Positions 1 through 9,788 of a DNA stretch of 64,000 bases are shown one piece after another (position 1 is the first letter of the stretch; each line of letters begins with the position of its first letter). The stretch spans positions 1-64,000 of the forward strand of contig JASBUZ010000058.1 of NCBI GenBank assembly GCA_030147635.1, read 5' to 3'. The translations under genes and the position numbers were made by a program. The notes beneath the pieces were generated by a model. It was not told the origin of the DNA and ran no database searches. It saw only the letters and a program-made list of their open reading frames with translations. Source of the DNA: Gammaproteobacteria bacterium (GTDB lineage: Bacteria > Pseudomonadota > Gammaproteobacteria > Legionellales > Legionellaceae).

Positions 1-60
1 TGCAGTTGCATGCTTATTTTGGCAAATCAGGTAATCAGTATAAATATCTAGCATATCCAT
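1..60 (-). mobile_element. IS transposase, N-terminal 20 codons (cut by window edge)
   Basis: The minus strand opens with ATG at 58-60 behind a strong ribosome binding site (GGGAGGG, about 66-72) and stays open to the window edge. The protein begins MDMLDIYTDYLICQNKHATA. I recognise this as the start of DDE transposases of an IS4-like type common in gammaproteobacteria, but only from memory. The element must continue left of the window. Its outer end probably lies near 95-143, because the neighbouring ATPase gene loses homology there. Confidence 0.5.
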
Positions 61-92
61 GCTACGGCCCTCCCTAAATTGAGAGGAAAAGT

Positions 93-391
93 TTAATGAA
101 TTTTAGCTGTGGGGCAAGGGTTCAGTGCGTAAGGTGAGTCACTAAACAACTGAGGCGCATATTGCACTTCATCAATCAGTAAAGGGGGCTTATGCGTTTG
201 CAGGAACAAAGCTGGATCTTGCTCCGCAAGTGCACGCTGCTCAAGATCGTCCAAAGTCACCACTGGCCGCTTAGTCTTGGCACAATCGCCAAGTAGTGTC
301 GTTTTACCAACTTGCCTTGGCCCGGTTAACAGCAGTACGGGAAAAGCTGATGATACCTGTTGAATTATTTGGCTGAGTGTTCACTTAGCAT
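93..391 (-). pseudogene. AAA family ATPase (DUF4143 type), truncated remnant
   Basis: On the minus strand, the stretch from 377 to 144 encodes LSQIIQQ, then a Walker A motif in LLTGPRQVGKTTLL and a Walker B motif in LLIDEVQYAPQLF. That is the typical N-terminus of AAA_14/DUF4143 ATPases, which are usually about 400 residues. The only ATG (389-391) is in another frame and a TGA stops the ATPase frame just upstream, so the start is broken. After QLF, near 143, family similarity ends and the frame stops at 93-95, beside the transposase gene. An IS insertion most simply explains the loss of the 3' part. It cannot make a working ATPase. Confidence 0.7.
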
Positions 392-400
392 GAGACATAC

Positions 401-445
401 TTTTTCCGGCTAATCAGGTATATAACTCCATATTAGCCGAAAAAA
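401..445. repeat. Inverted repeat with T-tract in and A-tract out
   Basis: Arms 401-414 (TTTTTCCGGCTAAT) and 432-445 (ATTAGCCGAAAAAA) are complementary at 13 of 14 positions, with a 17-base loop. On both strands the 3' side carries A residues rather than T, so this is not a normal intrinsic terminator. It lies between the ATPase remnant and panB and could be a protein-binding site or mobile-element debris. Confidence 0.5.
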
Positions 446-473
446 GCAAACCTGTCATGCTGCTTGAAACCAT

Positions 474-501
474 TTGCATTTTCCAAACAAAGCATTATGA
501 T
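474..501 (+). promoter_or_regulatory. Possible sigma-70 promoter for panBC
   Basis: A -35-like TTGCAT (474-479) is separated by 16 bases from a -10-like TATGAT (496-501). It lies about 50 bases before the panB start. The -10 matches the consensus at five of six positions and the -35 at four of six. Confidence 0.35.
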
Positions 502-553
502 GCCGATATGCATCGACTCAAACCTTGAGCGGTGACTGATAAAAGGAAAACCT

Positions 554-1381
554 ATGAACGTTCTTGATTTTAAACGTAAGAAACTCGCGCGTGAAAAAAT
601 AAGTTTTATTACCTGTTACGACTATCCCTCAGCCTCTATGGTAAAAGACTCAAACATCGATGCTGTTTTGGTCGGTGACTCTGTGGCAATGACTGTTCAC
701 GGGCACCCAACCACGGTGATGGCAACGATGGACATGATGACCATGCATACTGAAGCCGTAGCTCGCGGGATTGACAAACAATTTATCGTTGCTGATTTAC
801 CTTTTTTAGCATACCGCGTCTCAACCGAAGATACATTTACCAACGTCAAACGCCTAATGCAAGCGGGAGCGCATGCCATCAAACTAGAAGGCGCTGATGA
901 AGATGCCTGCAAAACCATCGACTCAATTGTCAAGGCTGGCGTTCCTGTGATGGGGCATATTGGCTTAACGCCACAGGCTGTACACCAACTCGGTGGCTAT
1001 AAAGTACAAGGTCGCGACAACGAAGCTGCAAAAAAACTGATACAAGAAGCCAAGGCACTCGAAGCCGCTGGATGTTTTGCTATCGTACTTGAGTGCATGC
1101 CAGAAGCACTGGCACAAGCAATTACAAACACCTTAAGTATCCCAACGGTTGGAATTGGTGCCGGTGTAGAAACGGATGGTCAAATTCTAGTCTGGCATGA
1201 CTTATTAGCGCTTCAAACCGAGTGCAATCCAAAGTTTGTCAAACAATTTATTCAAGGCAAAGCACTACTCACAGAAGCAATTAATGCATACGCTGCTGAA
1301 GTATCTAATAAAACCTTTCCAACACCCGAGCATAGCTATTGCAGTGAGCCCTTGAAGCTCGTCAAGTCTAAAACAAGCTGA
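554..1381 (+). CDS. panB: 3-methyl-2-oxobutanoate hydroxymethyltransferase
   Basis: PanB transfers a hydroxymethyl group from 5,10-methylene-tetrahydrofolate to 3-methyl-2-oxobutanoate, making ketopantoate in cytosolic pantothenate synthesis. The 275-residue protein has the family's opening ITCYDYPSA (about 19-27), the metal-binding VGDS (D42) with HGHPTT, the AIKLEG segment near 110 and the GIGAG turn near 200. It is slightly longer than the usual ~264 residues because of its C-terminus. The start has an AAAAGGAAAA ribosome binding site. panC follows after 12 bases, so the two are surely co-transcribed. No panD is visible here. Confidence 0.96.
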   Translation: MNVLDFKRKKLAREKISFITCYDYPSASMVKDSNIDAVLVGDSVAMTVHGHPTTVMATMDMMTMHTEAVARGIDKQFIVADLPFLAYRVSTEDTFTNVKRLMQAGAHAIKLEGADEDACKTIDSIVKAGVPVMGHIGLTPQAVHQLGGYKVQGRDNEAAKKLIQEAKALEAAGCFAIVLECMPEALAQAITNTLSIPTVGIGAGVETDGQILVWHDLLALQTECNPKFVKQFIQGKALLTEAINAYAAEVSNKTFPTPEHSYCSEPLKLVKSKTS

Positions 1382-1393
1382 GGCCTAATAATT

Positions 1394-2155
1394 ATGGAAA
1401 TCTTCGAAAATATTACCGCTTGGCGCGCAAAACGCGCCGAGCTCCCAGAAGACATGCCCCTTGGCCTTGTCACAACCATGGGAAACCTGCATGAAGGGCA
1501 CATGGCACTCATTGAACAATGCATGAATGAAAACGCAAAAACCGCTGTCACTTTATTTGTGAATCCCACACAATTTAATCGACCCTCTGATTTTGAGAAT
1601 TACCCAAAAACACTTGATGCCGACATTCAAAAACTCGAACAAGCAGGCGTCGATTACTGCCTTATTCCTAATCAGGCAGATATTTACGCAGATGATTATC
1701 GTTATCAAGTCAGCGAAAACAAAGAAAGCCTACTTCTCGAAGGTGCGCATCGACCAGGCCATTTCACAGGTGTACTCACCGTGCTCATGAAGCTATTTAA
1801 TTTAATCCAACCCACGCGTGTTTATTATGGCGAAAAAGATTATCAACAGCTCTTACTCGTAGAGGGTATGGTCGACGCTTTTTTCATGGATATTGAGGTT
1901 CGTGCCTGCAAAACGGTTCGAGAATCAAGCAATTTTGCCTTAAGCTCACGCAACAACCGCTTAAGCGAAGACGGACGCAAAAAAGCTGTCAAGTTCGCGG
2001 AAATCTTCCACAATGCAGCTTCATGCGAGGAAGCTATTGCAGCACTTGAACAGCTAGGCATTGCCATCGACTACATCAAAGAGCACGAGGGACGACGTTT
2101 TGCCGCCGTGTTTATTGAAGATGTCAGACTGATTGATAATTACCCTCTAAGATGA
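1394..2155 (+). CDS. panC: Pantothenate synthetase
   Basis: PanC joins pantoate to beta-alanine using ATP, the last step of pantothenate synthesis. The 253-residue protein has the nucleotidyltransferase signature TMGNLHEGH (28-36, with His33 and His36), FVNPTQF, the RPGHFTGV substrate loop, YYGEKDYQQ and a KMSKS-like SSRN. At 253 residues it is somewhat shorter than the common 280, with a reduced C-terminal domain. It follows panB closely and forms an operon with it. Confidence 0.95.
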   Translation: MEIFENITAWRAKRAELPEDMPLGLVTTMGNLHEGHMALIEQCMNENAKTAVTLFVNPTQFNRPSDFENYPKTLDADIQKLEQAGVDYCLIPNQADIYADDYRYQVSENKESLLLEGAHRPGHFTGVLTVLMKLFNLIQPTRVYYGEKDYQQLLLVEGMVDAFFMDIEVRACKTVRESSNFALSSRNNRLSEDGRKKAVKFAEIFHNAASCEEAIAALEQLGIAIDYIKEHEGRRFAAVFIEDVRLIDNYPLR

Positions 2156-2192
2156 TAAAATAGTCTGCTTGTTTTTAATTGGGCTTTACTTT

Positions 2193-3065
2193 ATGTCGTA
2201 TACCATACGCGCACTTTCCTTTGATGCAGATAACTGTTTATTTCATATGGGTTATGAACCAAGCTGGGATGAAATTAGAAGCGGTAACTGTCAGCAGGTT
2301 CTCACCAAAAATCAAACACTGTTAAATACATTAAAAACACAAAATTCAAATTTCAAAGAAACAATAGTGCTCGTTGGTTCGCTACGTCAGTCAGCCCATA
2401 TCGACAGAATGAATGCCGACGACGGTCAAACTGAACTTTTCTTTCTCGCAATACAGAAAGTTGCAAACTATCTTGAAGCAACCCTAGATAAATTTCTGAC
2501 CGCAGACATTTATGCTAGTGTTAAGCCTGGGACTTCTTTTGACCATGCAATCAATGCCCCTTTAGAACGGCAAAATCCCTGTGTCGAAGATAGCTCAAAA
2601 CTATCACTCTTATATGCCCAAATTCACAAACTCGCCAACCAGCACCCGAATGAATCTATCTTGTTTGAGTTTTATGACGATCATGGCTGTGGCGTGTGGG
2701 ATATCGAGGAAGACGTACTTGAAAAACTACAGGCCTACTTCACGCAATATCCAGAAATGTTGCCGAGCAACGTAACGCTCCGACTGAATCATTATGAGGG
2801 TGAAGCAGTCACACCCTACCAAGATATTCAAGGGACTGGGCTCATCGATAAAAACTATCAAGAAACCACACGAGCAATTGCAGCTCCAAGCAGCAGGACC
2901 TGGCTCCCACTTACAAGAATCACGCCTAGTAGCCTACCCAGCAGACAACTATTCGCTCCCACGGCATCCGAATTCCGCTTAAGCGATTTCCCTCATTTTC
3001 TTAGCCTATTGCATGGGGAAGATACTACTCCAACGAATAATATATACCGTGGCCATGTAATTTAA
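2193..3065 (+). CDS. HAD-like fold protein, function unknown
   Basis: This 290-residue protein shows the HAD superfamily motif order: motif I FDADNCLF (D11 and D13), a motif II-like LVGS (S63), a lysine region around 136, and motif IV FYDDHG (DD at 162-163). Motif I has NC where phosphatases usually have GT or NT. The last ~80 residues are rich in Ser, Thr and Pro and look disordered. There is no signal peptide or membrane segment. ATG at 2193 is chosen over an upstream TTG because it directly precedes the conserved strand; no clear ribosome binding site is seen. It follows panC by 37 bases. A secreted Dot/Icm substrate is a possibility only; no translocation evidence is visible. Confidence 0.6.
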   Translation: MSYTIRALSFDADNCLFHMGYEPSWDEIRSGNCQQVLTKNQTLLNTLKTQNSNFKETIVLVGSLRQSAHIDRMNADDGQTELFFLAIQKVANYLEATLDKFLTADIYASVKPGTSFDHAINAPLERQNPCVEDSSKLSLLYAQIHKLANQHPNESILFEFYDDHGCGVWDIEEDVLEKLQAYFTQYPEMLPSNVTLRLNHYEGEAVTPYQDIQGTGLIDKNYQETTRAIAAPSSRTWLPLTRITPSSLPSRQLFAPTASEFRLSDFPHFLSLLHGEDTTPTNNIYRGHVI

Positions 3066-3170
3066 AAAGCACTAAGATCTGGTTTAGAACAGCTCATCCT
3101 GAAAAAATAGCTTCCCAGTAGCATATTTTTTTGTTAAGATGGGCAAACCTCTGAATAGGAGCCGTGGTTT

Positions 3171-3836
3171 ATGCGCCGCTTTACTGTTGCAGAATTAGAA
3201 GAAGCTAAAGATGCTTTAAGAAAGATTCAGTTAACGGTTTTAACCAGCACAAAACCTGAAACCGCTTTACTCCTTCATCAGCTTAAAAACATCCAAAGCC
3301 ATCTTGAACCAAATACTGGCGGCCTACGCTATGCCCTGCCTGCCTCAGGTGAGCTTTTTTTAAGAACCAATTTCAATCCACACAATGCTTTGGCAACTGG
3401 GGATCTATTTTTTAGCCCTAACAATAAAGTCACAGCACTCAGCAACTACACAGATAATGTGCATCACCTGTTTCTTGTACTGGCCATTCTAAGAGAAAAT
3501 CAGGTTGAGTGTGCCCATGAATTACAACTCATGCAAAACAACCCACCCGATACCTTTTTGATCTCACAAAAAGAAATATCAGAAGTTTTAAGCGTTCTAC
3601 CCCCTGCCTTTGTCAAGTCACTGGTCGCCGTAAACACGCCAACGAACTTAGAGGAAGCCGTACGAGAAGATGAATACTTTGAGGAAGTTTGCTTCCTTGA
3701 AGGGTTTAACTACCAAAAACCATGGAAGGGAGGAAGCTCTGCCTCCCCCGATGGCTTATTTGGGAAAAGGCCGCAACGCCAAGCACCTACGAGCATTGCA
3801 GTAGATTTAGACGATTTACCCGGCTACAACCGATAG
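3171..3836 (+). CDS. Hypothetical protein
   Basis: A 221-residue protein that I do not recognise. It starts at ATG 3171 after TAGGAGCC. It is soluble by sequence, with a helical N-terminal part (about 1-50), a mixed middle and an acidic segment REDEYFEEVCFLEGF near 165-180, followed by a Gly/Ser/Pro-rich low-complexity tail. The acidic patch near the C-terminus resembles the E-block found in some Dot/Icm substrates, which is suggestive but weak. Its last 21 bases overlap the convergent permease gene. Confidence 0.6.
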   Translation: MRRFTVAELEEAKDALRKIQLTVLTSTKPETALLLHQLKNIQSHLEPNTGGLRYALPASGELFLRTNFNPHNALATGDLFFSPNNKVTALSNYTDNVHHLFLVLAILRENQVECAHELQLMQNNPPDTFLISQKEISEVLSVLPPAFVKSLVAVNTPTNLEEAVREDEYFEEVCFLEGFNYQKPWKGGSSASPDGLFGKRPQRQAPTSIAVDLDDLPGYNR

Positions 3837-5225
3837 CTTTTGTGCTGCACGCGCCTTAATCCACGACCAAACCAAAGGTGGAATGGTCATTACCACAAGC
3901 CCAATAATCAGCGTGGCTTCATAGCGCGCGATACTCCCCACCTCAATACCATCAGGTGGCATAAAGCTCACACCAAGTGTTGTTAGCACACCAATCAAGC
4001 CTAAGCCAGATACAAATAAAAGCCCTCGCATCCCCCCCGGAATACGGAAAGCTCGTTCTTGCTCTGGCGCTTTGATTCTGAGCATAATTGCAGCCAAAAA
4101 CATCAGCAAATACATCAGCATGTAAAGCTGCGCTGCGAGCGCTGTTAACAGCCAGTATGAGCCATTCACACTCGGCATAAATAAAAATAGCGTCGATAAC
4201 AGGGTGACCAATACCGCCTGACCAATCAAGAGCACAATCGGTGCACCTGTTTTATTCTCACGCTGAAAAAAGCTTGGTAGGTTGCCATCTTGCGCCGCAA
4301 CCAACAAGCCTTTGGTTGGTGCAATAATCCAATTGCTCACCCCCCCTAAGCCACCCATGACGAGCATAAGCGCAATCACAGGCATCAACCAAAGCAAGTG
4401 GTATTTTGCAAAAAACGCGTCAAATGCCTGCATAATACCCGCCACCAAATTAATATCTGCTTGTGGTAAAACCACAGCAATAGCAAGAGAACCAAGCACC
4501 AAAGTACTTAAAATAATTCCCACTGAATAAACTAAGGCTTTAGGGAACGCGCGTTGTGGATTTGCAACATCGTTTGCATGCACTGTTGCAATTTCAATGC
4601 CACAGAAAGACAACATAATTGCTGTCAATGAAACCCACATATCATGATCGTGCCAATGCGGCAAAATACTCGGTAAATCAAATTGAATCTGAACTGGATT
4701 ACCACCAGAAATCCATAAAGCGCCTAAACCAATAATAAGTCCCATCGGCAAAATCAGGCCCGACAAAGCACAAATATTGCTAAATAATGCAGACGAGTGC
4801 ATCCCTCGAAGATTAATCAGGGTCACTCCCCAAAACGAGGCAACGACAACACTCCATAAAAAATACGGATTGGAGGTAAGCTCAGGATTAATTAAATAAC
4901 CGACGGTTCCCGCCACAAACGATAGAATCGTTGGATACCAAATGACATTTTCAATCCATTGTAACCAAATCGCCAAAAAACCCGCTTTCTGACCAAATGC
5001 TTCCTTCACCCACACATAAACCCCACCTTGCCTTGGCCAACCAGAGGCAAGTTCGGCTGAAACGAGTGCCGCAGGGACCAAAAAGCAAAAGGCTGCCATC
5101 ACAAAAAAAGCAATAAGCTGGCTGCCAAATAATGCCGTTGCTGGCAAGTTTCGAATACTATCCACCGAACCCACAGTAATCATGGTCAGGCTGAATATGG
5201 TTAATGCGTGTTTTTTCTGCTTCAT
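3816..5225 (-). CDS. APC superfamily amino acid permease / antiporter
   Basis: A 469-residue inner-membrane protein with about 12 hydrophobic helices. The N-terminus (VGSVDSIRNLPATALFGSQL) and the AELASGWPRQGGVYVWVKEAFG stretch match the glutamate:GABA antiporter group of the amino acid-polyamine-organocation family. Such carriers are abundant in Legionellales, which live on host amino acids. The substrate cannot be read from the sequence. It is monocistronic by position, and its 3' end overlaps the preceding convergent gene by 21 bases. Confidence 0.88.
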   Translation of the reverse strand: MKQKKHALTIFSLTMITVGSVDSIRNLPATALFGSQLIAFFVMAAFCFLVPAALVSAELASGWPRQGGVYVWVKEAFGQKAGFLAIWLQWIENVIWYPTILSFVAGTVGYLINPELTSNPYFLWSVVVASFWGVTLINLRGMHSSALFSNICALSGLILPMGLIIGLGALWISGGNPVQIQFDLPSILPHWHDHDMWVSLTAIMLSFCGIEIATVHANDVANPQRAFPKALVYSVGIILSTLVLGSLAIAVVLPQADINLVAGIMQAFDAFFAKYHLLWLMPVIALMLVMGGLGGVSNWIIAPTKGLLVAAQDGNLPSFFQRENKTGAPIVLLIGQAVLVTLLSTLFLFMPSVNGSYWLLTALAAQLYMLMYLLMFLAAIMLRIKAPEQERAFRIPGGMRGLLFVSGLGLIGVLTTLGVSFMPPDGIEVGSIARYEATLIIGLVVMTIPPLVWSWIKARAAQKLSVVAG

Positions 5226-5280
5226 CGTGTTCCTTTAAATCCTAAAGCGTTACCACAAGAAGGCACTCATCATAACACAA

Positions 5281-5296
5281 ACCAATTAAAATTGGT
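5281..5296. repeat. Short palindrome between permease and tsaC
   Basis: ACCAATTAAAATTGGT is a perfect inverted repeat with 7-base arms around AA. It lies about 56 bases upstream of the permease start and 30 bases after the tsaC stop. Low GC and no T-run make it a poor terminator; it could be an operator for the permease. Confidence 0.35.
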
Positions 5297-5326
5297 ATAA
5301 TTTTGAACAAAACCACCAGGTTTCTA

Positions 5327-5884
5327 TCATTTTCTGAGCGCCGAACCGTCTAATATATTATAAATTTCGCTCACTGCAAAATTTCCTCCCAAATCACCCG
5401 CAACAACACCGGCAACACCTTCTGGGAAAAACTGGTTTAAAGTGGCAATATCACGCGCAGGCGGCATCCCCGCCACATTCGCACTCGTCGAAACAATTGG
5501 CCCCTTTTGACATAGGGCGTGTGCCACAGGGTGAGCGCTCATTCGAATTGCAATTCCCTCATGCGCACCCGCAATAAAGCTAGGCACCCTCTTTGACTTT
5601 GGAAAGACCCAAGTGACAAAACCCGGCCAAGTTTTTTCTGCCGCCTCAAGCTGTGCTTTGGGAATTGTAGAAACCTCTACCAACGGCCATACTTGCTCCC
5701 AACTCGCCACCAAAACAATCATCCCCTTTGCTTCAGGCCTTTGTTTAAGTGCTAACAGATGAGCAACGGCTCTCGCATGAAACATGTCACACCCAAGACC
5801 GTAAACCGCCTCGGTTGGATATGCAATCACTTGCCCTGTCTGAAGCAGTGAGCATGCGTCATCAACGGTCTGAATCACTCTCAT
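5327..5884 (-). CDS. tsaC: Threonylcarbamoyl-AMP synthase (Sua5/YrdC/YwlC family)
   Basis: TsaC makes threonylcarbamoyl-AMP from threonine, bicarbonate and ATP, the first step of t6A37 modification of ANN-decoding tRNAs. The 185-residue single-domain protein carries the YrdC signature AYPTEAVYGLGCD (about 21-33), LKQRPEAKGM with the conserved KxR, WPGFVTWV and the STSAN loop near 132. It lacks the extra Sua5 domain. Its ATG overlaps the tgt stop by four bases (ATGA), so it is translationally coupled as the last gene of the psd-eno-dsbB-tgt-tsaC run. tsaE, for the same pathway, lies at 58878-59345. Confidence 0.93.
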   Translation of the reverse strand: MRVIQTVDDACSLLQTGQVIAYPTEAVYGLGCDMFHARAVAHLLALKQRPEAKGMIVLVASWEQVWPLVEVSTIPKAQLEAAEKTWPGFVTWVFPKSKRVPSFIAGAHEGIAIRMSAHPVAHALCQKGPIVSTSANVAGMPPARDIATLNQFFPEGVAGVVAGDLGGNFAVSEIYNILDGSALRK

Positions 5885-7041
5885 ACTTCTTTTTCCGATA
5901 AAATAAGTTCGCGCATTTTAGTGCAGACTTCATGCAGTACAAAAATATTATGGATACTGGCAAGCGCTGTAAAAGCCGGCGCTTTTTGTTTAAATAAATC
6001 ATGTAGGAAAGCCCTGGAGTGGTGCGTGCACGTATAACAAGCACAGCCTGGCATGATAGGTTCTAAATCCGCAGCAAACTCTGCTTTTTTGATTTGTATA
6101 CGTGCCCCTTTATATGCGCTTTCAAACGCAAGCCAGCCATCCTTCGGCACCAGCTCACCACAAAAAAGTGCGCCATGACGCGCATTTCTAGTCGGTGCCA
6201 CACAATCAAACATATCCACGCCTTCTGCCACCACATCCAGCAAATCTTGCGGTGACATGCCAACACCCATGCTATAACGTGGCTTCTCTTCAGGCAAAAA
6301 CTCATGCACCCAGCGAATCACTTCAACTGTTTTTGCCATATCAAAGCCAACCGTCTCTCCGCCAAGCGCCACACCATCAACTGACATACTTGCCACAAAT
6401 GCCGCACTTTCTCGGCGAAGATTCGGGTAAATACCGCCTTGAACAATGCCAAACAATGCTTGCTTCTTGCCATAGCGGGAGTTGGGATGGGCTTCGTGAT
6501 AAGCAACGGACTGCTTCAACCAACGATGCGTGCGCTGCATAATAAAGGCCGCATCGTCCTCACTTAAACTATCTGGCGTACATTGATCAAATGCCATAAT
6601 GATGTCAGCACCAATAATTTTTTGGGTTTCAAGCGACATCTCAGGTGTCATATGAATAGTTTTATCAGTGCCGGGTAATACAAAGTGTGCGCCTTCATCG
6701 TCAATACGGCAGAGCTCTTCATTTTTAGACAAACTAAAGACTTGGAAGCCACCACTATCAGTCAGCATTGGGCCATCCCAGCCCATGAATGCGTGCATAC
6801 CACCTGCTGCCTCAATTACTTCCATGCCGGGTGCACACAGCATGTGATACGTATTGCCCCCTAAAATGATTTGACTCTTTGCATCAATCAATTCATTGGG
6901 CGTCATATTATTGACACCCGCACGCGTACCAACCGGCATAAAAACAGGGGTTATAAATTCACCATGCGGAGTTGTAACTCGAGCAACTCGCGCATTTGTA
7001 TGCTTATGCTTTGCAAGTATTTCTGTTTTAAAGCTGTTCAT
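5881..7041 (-). CDS. tgt: tRNA-guanine transglycosylase
   Basis: Tgt swaps guanine-34 of GUN-anticodon tRNAs for the queuine precursor preQ1. The 386-residue protein has MLTDSGGFQVFSL with the catalytic-site Asp near 93, GIVQGG, the GVGMSPQDLLDVV segment, the nucleophile region FDCVAPTRNARHG near 280, and the C-terminal zinc site CACYTCTHHSRAFLHDLF. It overlaps dsbB upstream by 14 bases and tsaC downstream by four. A putative queuosine-precursor transporter is encoded at 29547-30305, which fits salvage of the base. Confidence 0.97.
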   Translation of the reverse strand: MNSFKTEILAKHKHTNARVARVTTPHGEFITPVFMPVGTRAGVNNMTPNELIDAKSQIILGGNTYHMLCAPGMEVIEAAGGMHAFMGWDGPMLTDSGGFQVFSLSKNEELCRIDDEGAHFVLPGTDKTIHMTPEMSLETQKIIGADIIMAFDQCTPDSLSEDDAAFIMQRTHRWLKQSVAYHEAHPNSRYGKKQALFGIVQGGIYPNLRRESAAFVASMSVDGVALGGETVGFDMAKTVEVIRWVHEFLPEEKPRYSMGVGMSPQDLLDVVAEGVDMFDCVAPTRNARHGALFCGELVPKDGWLAFESAYKGARIQIKKAEFAADLEPIMPGCACYTCTHHSRAFLHDLFKQKAPAFTALASIHNIFVLHEVCTKMRELILSEKEV

Positions 7042-7531
7042 CTCGAAGATATCTCACGCCTAAAAAGAGCTCAGATATCCCTATTAAGCTAAAATACATT
7101 AAAGACCATGCCGCCATAGACAAACCTAAAACTTGCCAACTGACCTCACCACAACCAGTTCCACCACCCCAAACAAAGGCATGCAAAACTTCATGCCAAG
7201 GCAGCTTATGAATCAGCATTTCAATCCCGGGCAAACACATCCCCGTATCATTGGGAGGAAGCGATTGCAGCCAAAGCTGCCTAAGCGCAAAAAAGGCACC
7301 AGCAAGCGCCATAAAAAATACAACCCCAACAATCATTCGTCGTCGACGTACCTGAGTTGCAAATATTCCCAAAAACGTGACCAAAAAAATCAACATTGTC
7401 ATGCCACGCTGCATTAAACAAAGCGGGCAGGGTAAAAGTGCTTCTGTGTACTGCAAATACAAAGAAGTACCAAGCACCAAGCCTGTTACGACCCAAATCA
7501 GAATTTGTCCCCATCTAAATTGACTCATCAT
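7028..7531 (-). CDS. dsbB: Disulfide bond formation protein B
   Basis: DsbB re-oxidises periplasmic DsbA and passes electrons to quinone in the inner membrane. The protein has four hydrophobic helices, the CPLC pair (C35/C38) in the first periplasmic loop and a second Cys pair (about C103 and C131) in the second loop. All four working cysteines are present. Two adjacent ATGs (7531 and 7528) follow AAGGGGTGGTC; the second may be the real start. The frame is open much further upstream, into eno, but that part is not DsbB-like. The gene begins just after eno and overlaps tgt by 14 bases. Confidence 0.9.
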   Translation of the reverse strand: MMSQFRWGQILIWVVTGLVLGTSLYLQYTEALLPCPLCLMQRGMTMLIFLVTFLGIFATQVRRRRMIVGVVFFMALAGAFFALRQLWLQSLPPNDTGMCLPGIEMLIHKLPWHEVLHAFVWGGGTGCGEVSWQVLGLSMAAWSLMYFSLIGISELFLGVRYLRDEQL

Positions 7532-7544
7532 GACCACCCCTTGC

Positions 7545-8807
<1,263 letters not shown>

Positions 8808-9686
8808 TTATCCTTGTTTCTCTTTCACGTTGTTTAACAGCATATCGCCAAGGGCCTCACCCAGACGAATGCTCATGCCAGCTCGAAGTGCTGGCGTCCA
8901 GTTCACTTTTTTTGCAAACAATAATACGACCGTTGAACCCAGTTTAAAATATCCAAGCTCATCAGCTTTACTGAGCGTTTTCTTCTCAACAGCCCAGTTC
9001 GCGACTTCCTCATCATAAGAGGTAATGACCTTAGGTCGCGGCAAATCTCCCTGCCAACAAGTGCCAATCGCCCCCACCACAGTTGCACCCACAAAAACAG
9101 CAGCCACTGGACCAAACTCCGTCTCAAAGCGAAGGACCAAACGTTCATTGCGTGCAAAAAGTTTAGAAATGCGTGCAGTTGTTGCAGGTTGCACGGAAAA
9201 AAGCTGACCTGGCACATGGGTCATATGAGTAAGCATACCCGCCAGCGGCATATGCACGCGATGATAATCTTTAGGGGATAAGTAAAGTGTAATGAACGAC
9301 CCTTGCTCAAAAATATGAGGCTCACAGCCTTCCGTCAAAAACTCTTCAACTGAATAGAATTTCCCCTTCGCTTGCAAAAGCTGCCCTTCTTCGATAGGCC
9401 CAAACTCACTCACGGCACCATCAACCGGTGAAATAACATCAGCATTCGCAATTGGCCGAAGGCCAGGCTTTAAATGCCTGGTGAAAAAGTCATTAAAACT
9501 CTGGTATGCCTCTGGCAGCTCATGCACCGCTTCCTGCATGTCTACATCATATTTTTTAATAAAATCGCGAATTAAGTAATTCTTAAACCAAGGCCATCGC
9601 ACATTTGCAAGCAATCCTGCAAACACAGTCAGTGCCTTCTTAGGCAAGGTATATTGTAAAAAAAGCTTGGCCTTAATTGAGCGCAT
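8808..9686 (-). CDS. psd: Phosphatidylserine decarboxylase proenzyme
   Basis: Psd makes phosphatidylethanolamine from phosphatidylserine at the inner membrane. The 292-residue proenzyme has FNDFFTRHLKPGLRPI, the SPVDGAV motif (about 85-91), YLSPKDYHRVHMP near 145-157, and the self-cleavage motif LGST near 250, where the Ser becomes the pyruvoyl group. It is first in the minus-strand run psd-eno-dsbB-tgt-tsaC. The region to divergent prlC (103 bases) must hold both promoters. Confidence 0.95.
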   Translation of the reverse strand: MRSIKAKLFLQYTLPKKALTVFAGLLANVRWPWFKNYLIRDFIKKYDVDMQEAVHELPEAYQSFNDFFTRHLKPGLRPIANADVISPVDGAVSEFGPIEEGQLLQAKGKFYSVEEFLTEGCEPHIFEQGSFITLYLSPKDYHRVHMPLAGMLTHMTHVPGQLFSVQPATTARISKLFARNERLVLRFETEFGPVAAVFVGATVVGAIGTCWQGDLPRPKVITSYDEEVANWAVEKKTLSKADELGYFKLGSTVVLLFAKKVNWTPALRAGMSIRLGEALGDMLLNNVKEKQG

Positions 9687-9788
9687 GGTTACTCATCACA
9701 AAAAATTCTATGCGCATGATACCGATAAATGTAAAAAAGCACCAACTTATGTATACTCAGCACACGTTCTATTTTCTTAAGCTCACCC

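Noticed and set aside
401..445. Possible rho-independent terminator before panB
   Set aside because: The stem is good but on neither strand is it followed by T residues; the flanks are T-run first and A-run last, the wrong order for termination.
5925..6542. Long alternative frames on both strands within tgt
   Set aside because: They are antisense or shifted shadows of a strongly conserved gene and have no family-like sequence.
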